Assembly: GCA_937934305.1 (NCBI GenBank)
Contig: CALHAG010000001.1
Span: 112,659 to 176,658 of the forward strand
Length of the DNA: 64,000 bases
DNA from: Candidatus Caldarchaeum subterraneum
Lineage (GTDB): Archaea; Thermoproteota; Nitrososphaeria_A; Caldarchaeales; Caldarchaeaceae
Reading direction: 5' to 3'
Shown: positions 48,067-56,763 of the stretch, piece by piece
Numbering within the stretch: position 1 is the stretch's first letter
Layout: the number at the start of each line of letters is the position of its first letter
Program-made: the position numbers and the translations under genes
The notes under the pieces: model-generated
The model's input: only the letters and a program-made list of their open reading frames with translations
The model's database searches: none
What the model was told of the DNA's origin: nothing

Positions 48067-48687
48067 ATGTTGAGGAAAATTGCTAAGTTTCTTTCGAGCG
48101 GTTTGAAGAGCATTAGGCTGAGTCTCGAGATATCGGGAACGAACGTTGCCGTCCGGAGATATTTTTTCAGCAACTCTTTTGACGGTGTCTTGACCGTTAC
48201 GGGGCTTTGTCTGGGAGCCGCGGTTGCGCCTGGGACGAAGGTTTCGACGGTTGTTTTCGCAGGCCTGGGAGCCTCTATAGCCATGCTTGTCTCAGGCTTC
48301 AGCGGCATCTATGTGATTGAGAGCGCCGAGACACGTAGAAGAGTAAGGGAGATTGAGGAATCCATGCTTCGTGACGTCAGCGACACAATCATCGGGAGAG
48401 CTGGATTGGTCGGCCCGCTTATCGCCTCGCTAATCGGAGGATTATCAACTTTCCTCCTCTCGTTGACGGTTCTTTTGCCATACATCGTGAGCCTGTACAT
48501 GGATGAGCTGCAGCCTTATGCTGTGTTTCTTTCTCCTGCGGTGGGGTTTATGCTGCTGTTTGTGCTTGGAATGTTTCTCGGAAAGTTCTCGAAAATTGAT
48601 ATGGTTAAAACGGGTTTGAAGATGCTGGGTATGGGGGTCGTCACAGCTGTGATGATATTGTTGATGGAGCTGCTTCTCAGCCTGTGA
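48067..48687 (+). CDS. VIT1/CCC1-like transporter family membrane protein
   Basis: SNSFDGVLTVTGLCLGAAVAP, SGFSGIYVIESAETRRRVREIEESML; C-terminal TM pairs. Confidence 0.7.
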   Translation: MLRKIAKFLSSGLKSIRLSLEISGTNVAVRRYFFSNSFDGVLTVTGLCLGAAVAPGTKVSTVVFAGLGASIAMLVSGFSGIYVIESAETRRRVREIEESMLRDVSDTIIGRAGLVGPLIASLIGGLSTFLLSLTVLLPYIVSLYMDELQPYAVFLSPAVGFMLLFVLGMFLGKFSKIDMVKTGLKMLGMGVVTAVMILLMELLLSL

Positions 48688-49714
48688 GGAACTTGTAGAG
48701 CTCGTTTGGTTTGAAGACGCCTTTCTCTGTGATGACCGCTGTGACGAGATGTGGAGGAGTGATGTCGAAGGCGTAGTTAATGGCCCGTGTTCCCGGTGGC
48801 GTGATTCTCTCACGTCCCACGTAATGCACCTCATCCTCCGACCGCTCCTCAATAACCACCTCATCCACTGTTTTATGCAAGTCTATGGTTGATGTGGGTG
48901 CTGCGACGTAGAAGGGTATGTTGAAGTGCTGTGCGTTGACTGCGGCTGATAACGTGCCTATCTTGTTGATGACGTGGCCTGTTTTGGCGAGGATTCTGTC
49001 GGCGCCGACGACGACGCAGTCTATCATGCCTCTTGACATGAGGAACGCAACCGCTGTGTCAGGCACAACATAGAACGGTATTTTGAGTGTTTTGAGCTCG
49101 AAGGCCGTGAGCTTTGCTCCCTGTAGACGGGGTCTTGTCTCGCTGGCGTAGACGAGTATTTTCTTCCCCGACTCATGTGCGTACCTGATTACTCCCAGGG
49201 CTGTGCCGTATCCGGCTGTGGCGAGGGCTCCTGCGTTACAGTGTGTGAGTATTTTTGCGTCGTCGGGTATGAGGTCTGCGCCGAGTCTGCCGATGGTTTT
49301 GTTCATCTCCACATCTTCTCTATGGATTTTATGTGCCTCGTTGAGGAGTTCTTTCGCGATTTCTGCAGGCGACCCATCGATGTTCTCCGCCCTCTTCATC
49401 ATTCTGTCAAGGGCCCAGAAGAGGTTGACCGCTGTTGGCCTTGTGGAGCCGAGTGTTTTCGCGGCTTGCCTAAGCTTGGTCAACAGCTGTTCACGTGTCT
49501 TAGCTCTTGAACGAAGAGCCGCTAACGCCATGCCATATGCAGCGGTAACACCGATTGCGGGAGCGCCTCGGACAGCCATGTCCTTAATCGCCACAGCAAC
49601 ATCATCAACATCTCTACATCGTAGAAACTTTACACGAGCAGGCAAAAACCTCTGGTCAAGTAGAACAAGCTCACCACGCCGCTCATCCCAGCGAATCGTC
49701 TCAACAGCCTGCAA
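48677..49714 (-). CDS. mtnA: S-methyl-5-thioribose-1-phosphate isomerase family (aIF2B-like)
   Basis: DMAVRGAPAIGVTAAYGMALA, ILTHCNAGALATAGYGTALGVI, VVGADRILAKTGHVINKIGTL. Confidence 0.9.
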   Translation of the reverse strand: MQAVETIRWDERRGELVLLDQRFLPARVKFLRCRDVDDVAVAIKDMAVRGAPAIGVTAAYGMALAALRSRAKTREQLLTKLRQAAKTLGSTRPTAVNLFWALDRMMKRAENIDGSPAEIAKELLNEAHKIHREDVEMNKTIGRLGADLIPDDAKILTHCNAGALATAGYGTALGVIRYAHESGKKILVYASETRPRLQGAKLTAFELKTLKIPFYVVPDTAVAFLMSRGMIDCVVVGADRILAKTGHVINKIGTLSAAVNAQHFNIPFYVAAPTSTIDLHKTVDEVVIEERSEDEVHYVGRERITPPGTRAINYAFDITPPHLVTAVITEKGVFKPNELYKFLTG

Positions 49715-49931
49715 ACACCATCACCCCGACAAAGCTTCATAGATATTTAAATCCCTTCATCCAGCAGCATCTTCATGCATTCATCGAGCACCAACATGTC
49801 CCAGCATCAACAGCATCTATTGGTGATTACAGAGCAGCTACAAGGATAGAAGGTTACTACTGATGAGCGTGCAAATGGCTGCATTTTAAAAATTGCTTAT
49901 ATTATGGTTAGTTGGATAGAGTTGTGGGGTT

Positions 49932-50138
49932 ATGGTCCAAGTAATGTTGGATGAACGTCAGATTGAACTGCTCAGACGCGCTAGAGACCTGATGGATGAG
50001 CTACTAGAGACCTTAGAAGTGGCTGGCGACTCCGAGCTCATGCAAGGCATTAAAGAGGCTGAGGAGGACATAAGAGCTGGCAGAATAAAGGGTTACGATG
50101 AGATGATTAAGAAGCTGAGAGAAGTTGGAGAAATATAG
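49932..50138 (+). CDS. RelB-type antitoxin
   Basis: 68 aa acidic/helical; directly precedes and overlaps RelE-like toxin. Confidence 0.6.
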   Translation: MVQVMLDERQIELLRRARDLMDELLETLEVAGDSELMQGIKEAEEDIRAGRIKGYDEMIKKLREVGEI

Positions 50139-50379
50139 GCTAATCGCCACTTCTAGGTTTGAGAAAAGTTTTCTCAAAATGGATAAGCAAACAAAGCTAA
50201 GGATAGATGAGCAGCTAAGAATTCTAGAGAAAGACCCTTATGCCGGGAAGCAGCTACATGGTGATTTAAAGGGCAAATACAGCCTACGAATAGGAGACTA
50301 TAGAGTAATATACGTAATCAATCAGCGAGAAAAAGCGGTATATCTACTGGACATAGGCCATAGAGAGGCAATTTACTAG
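50125..50379 (+). CDS. RelE/ParE-type toxin
   Basis: LEKDPYAGKQLHGDLKGKYSLRIGDYRVIYVINQREKAVYLLDIGHREAIY. Confidence 0.85.
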   Translation: MEKYRLIATSRFEKSFLKMDKQTKLRIDEQLRILEKDPYAGKQLHGDLKGKYSLRIGDYRVIYVINQREKAVYLLDIGHREAIY

Positions 50380-50514
50380 GATGAGGATGTTTGGTGATTG
50401 ATGGTCAATGGGTGTGGTTGTCACGATGTTGGGCATGAGGTTTAACGAGGAGTGGCGGTAGCATCATAGATTCTCTGATGCTTTTGGTGAAAGGGCCACG
50501 CCAGCTAGGTAGAG

Positions 50515-51702
50515 TTGGCTTATGATTTTTATAGCTTGGTGATTACTGTGTTAAATGGTTTGAGCGAGGTTCTTGTTCTTGGCGCGGGTTTCGGCGGTTT
50601 GGCTGCGGCGGTGGAGTTGAGGCGTCTGCTTCCCCAGGAGCATAGTGTAACGGTTGTCGATAGGCGGGATATGTTTTCGATGGGTTTCATGAATCTCTGG
50701 CTTATGGTTGGGGAGAAATCTATGCCTCGTGAATGCTTGTTCCCGGTTAAGGGTGTGGAGAAACGTGGTGTACGGTTCATCAACGAGGAGATTGTCGAGA
50801 TAGACCCTGCCTCGAGAAAAGTCGTTACGAGCGGGAACGTATACACTCCTGACGTGGTGGTGGTTGCTCTTGGTGCCGAGTATGCTTTTGACGCTGTTCC
50901 CGGCTTCCGAGAACATGCACACAACTTCTACGACCTGATGGGCGCCTACGCGGCACAGAACATGCTCAAAGACTTCACCCATGGACACATAGCCATCCTC
51001 ATAGCCAAACCACCCTACAAATGTCCACCGGCTCCCTATGAAGCAGCCCTACTCATAGACTCTTACATGAGGCGAAGAGGCCTACGAGACAAGGTTGAGA
51101 TAGATGTCTACACTCCTGAGCCGCAGCCCATGCCAGCCGCAGGCCCCGTCGGCAAACGTGTTGAACAGTTTTTGACCGAGCGTGGAATACGGTTTCATCC
51201 ACGCAAACAAGTTAAACAGATTATGGACAGGAGGCTTGTGTTCGAGGATGATGAGGCCGAGTTCGACCTGTTGCTCGGTGTCCCTCCACATCGGGCGCCG
51301 AAGCCGGTTAGAGAGTCGCCGCTCGTCGATGAGACAGGCTGGATACCCGTAAACCCCCAGACCATGGAGACAAGATTCAGAAACGTCTACGCAATAGGCG
51401 ACGTCACTTCGGTTAAGCTGCCGAACGGAATGTTTCTACCCAAGGCCGGGGTCTTCGCCGAGGCCATGGCCTTGGTCGCGGCACGACGCATAGCCGCCAC
51501 TCTCCAGAACAAGCCAGCCGAAGAACTGTTCAACGGCGTGGGCTATTGTTTCTTCGAGGTGGGCGAAGGCCAAGCAGGCAAAATTGTAGCCAATTTCTTC
51601 GCCGACCCGGCTCCGTCGATAATGTTTGAGCCGCCGTCGCCAAGGTATAGGGATGAGAAGGTTGAGTTCGGAAACGTTAGGCTGAGTAACTGGCTGCTGT
51701 AG
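50515..51702 (+). CDS. FAD-dependent pyridine nucleotide-disulfide oxidoreductase (SQR/NDH-2-like)
   Basis: VLGAGFGGLAAAVEL, KPPYKCPPAPYEAALL, FRNVYAIGDVTSVKLPNGMFLPKAGVFAEAMA. Confidence 0.82.
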   Translation: MAYDFYSLVITVLNGLSEVLVLGAGFGGLAAAVELRRLLPQEHSVTVVDRRDMFSMGFMNLWLMVGEKSMPRECLFPVKGVEKRGVRFINEEIVEIDPASRKVVTSGNVYTPDVVVVALGAEYAFDAVPGFREHAHNFYDLMGAYAAQNMLKDFTHGHIAILIAKPPYKCPPAPYEAALLIDSYMRRRGLRDKVEIDVYTPEPQPMPAAGPVGKRVEQFLTERGIRFHPRKQVKQIMDRRLVFEDDEAEFDLLLGVPPHRAPKPVRESPLVDETGWIPVNPQTMETRFRNVYAIGDVTSVKLPNGMFLPKAGVFAEAMALVAARRIAATLQNKPAEELFNGVGYCFFEVGEGQAGKIVANFFADPAPSIMFEPPSPRYRDEKVEFGNVRLSNWLL

Positions 51703-51703
51703 G

Positions 51704-54478
51704 TTATCCGCTCATGATGCGCCGCAGCACATACTGGAGTATGCCGCCGTGTTTGTAGTATTCGACCTCGATTTTTGTGTCGAGACGTGTGATGACGTTG
51801 AATTTCTTGACTTCGCCGTTGTCGCTGACTGCTTCGACGGTGAGTTTCTTGCCTGGTGTCAGGCCCTCGGATATGCCTCGTATGATGTAGCGTTCGCGGC
51901 CGGTGAGTCCGAGCTGACGCCACCCCTCACCTTCCATGAACTGGAGAGGAAGAACACCCATGCCGACGAGGTTGCTTCTATGGATGCGTTCATAGCTCTC
52001 CGCAATCACAGCCCTGACGCCGAGGAGCCTTGTGCCCTTCGCCGCCCAGTCTCGTGAGCTACCCGCTCCATACATCTTCCCAGCCAAAACAATCAAGGGA
52101 ACGCCTGCCTCCCTGTAACGCATCGCCGCATCATACACAGTTGTCACCTCGCCAGTCGGGTGATACACCGTCCACCAGCCCTCTTTCCCCTCCACCAACA
52201 GATTCTTCAGCCGTATGTTCGCAAATGTCCCCCGTATCATGACCTCGTGGTTTCCTCTTCTCGCGCCGTAGGTGTTAAAGTCAACGGGGTCAACTCCTTG
52301 TTCAATCAAGTATTTGCCGGCTGGGCTGTTTACCGGGATTGCGCCCGCTGGTGAGATGTGGTCGGTTGTGATGCGGTCGCCGACCAGGATGAGGACACGG
52401 GCATCAACTATGTCCTCAGGCTCCCGCGGTGTCTTCGGCATGTCGATGAAATAGGGAGGCTCGCGGACATAGGTGGATTTCTCATCCCATTGGAAAACCT
52501 CTCCAACTGGGGCGGGCAGCCTCTCCCACCGCTCCTCACCCTTCAAAATGTCTGCATATTTTTTGATGAAAAGCTCTGGTGTAATGGCTTGGTTGATGAC
52601 CGACTTTATCTCCTCGAGGCTGGGCCAGATGTCGCGAAGATATACTGGCTGACCGTCTGAGCCGATGCCGAGCGGCTCGTTAAACATGTCGATATCTATG
52701 CGGCCGGCGAGTCCATAGGCGACCACCAACATAGGTGACATGAGGTAGCTTGCTCTCACATGCGGGTTTATCCGGCCCTCGAAGTTCCTGTTTCCGCTCA
52801 ACACGGCGACGGTGTAGAGATTTCTCTCCCTTATCTGCTGAACAATATGGTCAGGCAGTGGGCCGCTGTTGCCTATGCATGTTGTACAGCCGTAGCCCAC
52901 CAGGCTGTAGCCAAGCTTCTCGAGATAAGGTGCCAGCCCCGCTTTCTCGAGATACTCTGTCACAGCCATCGAGCCTGGGGCGAGGCTTGTCTTTACGTAG
53001 GATGGTGTCTGTAGGCCTTTCTCCACGGCTTTTTTGGCAAGCAGCCCCGCTCCAATCATCACCGAGGGGTTGGATGTGTTGGTGCAGCTTGTTATCGCCG
53101 ATATCACCACCGAGCCATGGGAAAGCTCATCAACCACGCTGCCTGTTTTCTTCTGCATCGTGGCGATAGATGCCCTCGCCGCGCCGCCTTCATAGCTCCA
53201 CTCACGCTCGTTAACATCATCAACAGGTATTCCAGCCTGTTTGAGGTAGGCCAGCATGATTTCGCGCGTCCGTCGCTTAGCCTCCCTAAGCGGTATGCGG
53301 TCCTCAGGGTTGGCTGGCCCAGAGATAGATGGCTCCACCGTTGACAGGTCAAGCTCCAGCACAGTGTTGTAAACGGGTGTTTCATCGGGGTTGTAGAAGA
53401 GGCCCTGTATCTTCGCATACTCTTCGACGACGCGTATGTGTTCTTCCGGTCTTCCTGTCATGCGTAGGTAGTTGATGGTTTCACGGTCTATGGGGAAGTA
53501 GCCGATGGTTGCTCCGTATTCTGGGGCCATGTTCGCTATTGTGGCGCGGTCGGGTACGCTGAGCTTGGAGAGGCTTGGCCCGAAGAATTCGACAAACTTG
53601 CCCACCACTCCGTGTTTTCTCAGCATCTCGGTGATTGTTAGGACAAGGTCTGTCGCGGTCGTGCCTTCACGTAGCTCGCCGACAAGCCTCACACCCACGA
53701 CCTCGGGCGTCGTCATGTAGTAGGGCTGGCCCAGCATAACCGCCTCAGCCTCGATTCCGCCAACACCCCATCCAACCACGCCCAGCCCGTTCACCATCGG
53801 GGTATGCGAATCCGTCCCCAACACCGTGTCGGGAAAAGCGGTCAAAACACCGTCAAAACCACGCACATCAACAACCTTCGCCAAATACTCGAGGTTGACC
53901 TGGTGAACAATCCCCCTACCCGGCGGTATCACGCGAAAGTTTCTAAAAGCATTCTGCGCCCACTTGAGAAAAACGTAGCGCTCTGTGTTGCGTTTGAACT
54001 CGTAGTCGAGGTTGAGGCTGAACGCCTCAGGTGTCCCGAAGAAATCGACTTGGATGGAATGGTCTATGACCAGGTCCACTGGAATGCTTGGGTTAACTTT
54101 GGAGGGGTCTTGGCCAGCGCGTTTAACAGCGGACCGCATGGCAGCGAGGTCGACAAGCGCAGGCACACCCGTAAAATCCTGTAAGAGAACACGCGAGGGG
54201 AAAAACGGCACCTCGCGCTTACCGCCATGCAGATAATTGGCTGCCTCCTTCACATCATCATCTGTGCAGACAAACCCATCCTCGTTCCGCAGCACATTCT
54301 CCACAAAAACCCTAATGCTGTAGGGAAGCTTAGCCAATTGAATTATGCCCTGCTCCTCCAAAGCCTTCAACGAATAATAACGCAGCCTCCTGCCGTCGAC
54401 CACAAACTCCCGAGCAGCAAAGTCACGTAACAACTCAAAACCAAAGGATGGAAAGCATTTAATAAACCAGTTTCTCAC
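51704..54478 (-). CDS. acnA: Aconitate hydratase (AcnA type)
   Basis: VLGTDSHTPMVNGLGVVGWGVGGIEAEAVMLGQP, SCTNTSNPSVMIGAGLLAKKA, GCTTCIGNSGPL, AGKMYGAGSSRDWAAKGTRLLG. Confidence 0.95.
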   Translation of the reverse strand: MRNWFIKCFPSFGFELLRDFAAREFVVDGRRLRYYSLKALEEQGIIQLAKLPYSIRVFVENVLRNEDGFVCTDDDVKEAANYLHGGKREVPFFPSRVLLQDFTGVPALVDLAAMRSAVKRAGQDPSKVNPSIPVDLVIDHSIQVDFFGTPEAFSLNLDYEFKRNTERYVFLKWAQNAFRNFRVIPPGRGIVHQVNLEYLAKVVDVRGFDGVLTAFPDTVLGTDSHTPMVNGLGVVGWGVGGIEAEAVMLGQPYYMTTPEVVGVRLVGELREGTTATDLVLTITEMLRKHGVVGKFVEFFGPSLSKLSVPDRATIANMAPEYGATIGYFPIDRETINYLRMTGRPEEHIRVVEEYAKIQGLFYNPDETPVYNTVLELDLSTVEPSISGPANPEDRIPLREAKRRTREIMLAYLKQAGIPVDDVNEREWSYEGGAARASIATMQKKTGSVVDELSHGSVVISAITSCTNTSNPSVMIGAGLLAKKAVEKGLQTPSYVKTSLAPGSMAVTEYLEKAGLAPYLEKLGYSLVGYGCTTCIGNSGPLPDHIVQQIRERNLYTVAVLSGNRNFEGRINPHVRASYLMSPMLVVAYGLAGRIDIDMFNEPLGIGSDGQPVYLRDIWPSLEEIKSVINQAITPELFIKKYADILKGEERWERLPAPVGEVFQWDEKSTYVREPPYFIDMPKTPREPEDIVDARVLILVGDRITTDHISPAGAIPVNSPAGKYLIEQGVDPVDFNTYGARRGNHEVMIRGTFANIRLKNLLVEGKEGWWTVYHPTGEVTTVYDAAMRYREAGVPLIVLAGKMYGAGSSRDWAAKGTRLLGVRAVIAESYERIHRSNLVGMGVLPLQFMEGEGWRQLGLTGRERYIIRGISEGLTPGKKLTVEAVSDNGEVKKFNVITRLDTKIEVEYYKHGGILQYVLRRIMSG

Positions 54479-54528
54479 ACAGTTTAAACAAGCAAAATTT
54501 TTTAGCGAGCATCGCTGAATAGCATTTA

Positions 54529-56763
54529 ATGCGGTCAGTCACCGTCTTTCTGGCGGTTTTCTTCCTTATCGGTAGTCTATTGCACGATGCTTGGGCCTTG
54601 TCTCCTCAGCAAAACACCGATGATTACCGTGTTCTCCCCATCAAGGGAGAGCTTCCGGTTACAGTTTTCTTCTATGATGTGGACCCACGCTGGTTTGGCG
54701 TCAAAAGCTTCCAAGAACTATATGATAACATGCTCGAGACAGGGATTATCAGGAGCAAGGCTCACTCACAGATAGCTGCATTCGGCTCAGGAGAAAACCT
54801 TGCACCATTCGAGTTCGACGTGAAGATCGAATTCTTCGATGTACCTGATGCTTTATCTATGTTGGAGGAGTTTCGGCAAAAAATGCGGTCACTCGTCTCG
54901 AAAACACCTTTCCAAATTTCGCAGAAGGCCGTGGAATTCGCGGTGGCCTGGGGAATACCGCTATCCTGGACAGACCAAACCATAAGGGCCCGTGATGCTT
55001 TACGCGTCTTCGCAGACATCACAGAGAAATGGCTCGGCACCTATGAAGGAGGATACTCGATTTTCGTCTTCTGCAGCATCCCCTTCATGGGCGGAGAAAG
55101 GCCCGCGATATACTACACATTCGGCCAGTCTCCTGACACCGGAAGATACTTGGCCGACTTCGGAATAACGATCTTCGGTGGACCATGGTGGGGAAGATAC
55201 TATTACATCGACATCTGCTCGCTGCCTCCGCCCCGTTTCAGAGATGTGATTAAACCCATCTACCTAATAGAGCCACCCGAAGAGAGAATAAACTATCTCG
55301 CCAGACTCATAGACCTTATTATTGACATGGGCGGGTTTGTGAAATCAACTCTGTATCAGCCGAAATATGGTTTGCAGACACTGGTTGATGTGGTGGTGAT
55401 AGACGCCACTGTTGCAGGCGTCGGCTTCGACATGCTCGTGCGTTATTTCGACCCCGAGCTCATGCTCAAAGCCTACACAACCCTGATGCCGTACAACAAG
55501 TTTAACATTAGACTCAAACGCGTCGACCTCGCCACCGTTCCAGAGCTGAGAAACGCCCTTGAATTCACGCAGCAAGGCATCATTCTCAAAACCTACCAAG
55601 CCTACGACATCCTAAAACAGAGAGGATACATAGAGGAGGTTGGGCAGCAACGCTACACCTACATGCCTGTCATTGTTCTGACCACTACCACGAACTCTTT
55701 CATCGAGGAGCCCGGCGTCCTTGGCATAGCTTCTCCCGACCCAAGAGACCCTACCAAGCCCCACCACGCCTCCGCAGCCGTCTACTATGAACACATGATA
55801 GAGCAGGGTATGACGGTTCTCGTAGCGCACGAAGCTGGTCATATCTTCGGACTTAGACATCCACACGACGACTACGACGAATACCGCAAATCTCGGTCAA
55901 GCTTTTTCCCGCTGACATACTTTACCGAGACGATTATGAGCTACAGCGTTTCATGGGTTTCAGCAGTCGAGCAGACACTTGACTTCCCCAACACCTATCC
56001 AATCAGAACCTTCTACAGCATCTTCGACCTCGACAACATCGACCGAGCCACAATAATTCTCCTGCTACAAAACTATGAGCAAAACATGCAGACGATATTG
56101 TCGACGCTTCGGCAGAACAACATAAACCTCAACGACATACCGGAGCTTAACATTGTATTGAATTCGGCGAAATCATTCGCCAAGATAGCGGTTGAATACT
56201 TCAAAATGCACAAATACTTCAACCGATTGGAATTCAAAGGTCTTGGTGCAGAGGACGATACTGCGTTTGACACCGCTTTTTCTGCCTGGCTTTACACGGA
56301 GAACATCAAAAACTATGTCTTGCCCGGGTTGGTGGATGAGGTGAAAAGGCTGGGCGGCGAGGTTTCTAGGTTAACGGGTATACGTGAGCAGCTGAGAGGC
56401 GAGGCGGAAAAGGCTCAAAGAGAACTCGAAGAGGCTAGGGCTACTCTTGAAGAAAATAAAAGAAAATTGGCAGCCGCCGAAGAAGAGGTTCGCCAACTTG
56501 AGGCAAGAATCAGCGACGCCGAGGCACGTGTTGCAAGCGCTAGGACTGCGAGGGAGGAGATTAAAAGTTTGGAGAATAGGCTGCGGCAATATTCGGCGGA
56601 TGTGGATGCTCTGGACAAAAGGCTGGCGTCTCTGAGAGAGCAGAACAACCTTCTCATTGGCGTGGCAGTAGTGGGAGCGGTTGCCGTTGCTGGAGCAGCA
56701 GTCATAGGGAGAAGATTTTCTGCGAGGAGGCCTCCGCCTCCCCCGCCTCCACCAAGTTTCTAG
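54529..56763 (+). CDS. Secreted, surface-anchored metzincin-like zinc metallopeptidase with coiled-coil stalk, TM and polyproline tail
   Basis: Signal peptide; HEAGHIFGLRHPHDD + ETIMSYS Met-turn; long C-terminal coiled coil; LLIGVAVVGAVAVAGAAVIG TM; PPPPPPPPSF end. Confidence 0.8.
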   Translation: MRSVTVFLAVFFLIGSLLHDAWALSPQQNTDDYRVLPIKGELPVTVFFYDVDPRWFGVKSFQELYDNMLETGIIRSKAHSQIAAFGSGENLAPFEFDVKIEFFDVPDALSMLEEFRQKMRSLVSKTPFQISQKAVEFAVAWGIPLSWTDQTIRARDALRVFADITEKWLGTYEGGYSIFVFCSIPFMGGERPAIYYTFGQSPDTGRYLADFGITIFGGPWWGRYYYIDICSLPPPRFRDVIKPIYLIEPPEERINYLARLIDLIIDMGGFVKSTLYQPKYGLQTLVDVVVIDATVAGVGFDMLVRYFDPELMLKAYTTLMPYNKFNIRLKRVDLATVPELRNALEFTQQGIILKTYQAYDILKQRGYIEEVGQQRYTYMPVIVLTTTTNSFIEEPGVLGIASPDPRDPTKPHHASAAVYYEHMIEQGMTVLVAHEAGHIFGLRHPHDDYDEYRKSRSSFFPLTYFTETIMSYSVSWVSAVEQTLDFPNTYPIRTFYSIFDLDNIDRATIILLLQNYEQNMQTILSTLRQNNINLNDIPELNIVLNSAKSFAKIAVEYFKMHKYFNRLEFKGLGAEDDTAFDTAFSAWLYTENIKNYVLPGLVDEVKRLGGEVSRLTGIREQLRGEAEKAQRELEEARATLEENKRKLAAAEEEVRQLEARISDAEARVASARTAREEIKSLENRLRQYSADVDALDKRLASLREQNNLLIGVAVVGAVAVAGAAVIGRRFSARRPPPPPPPPSF

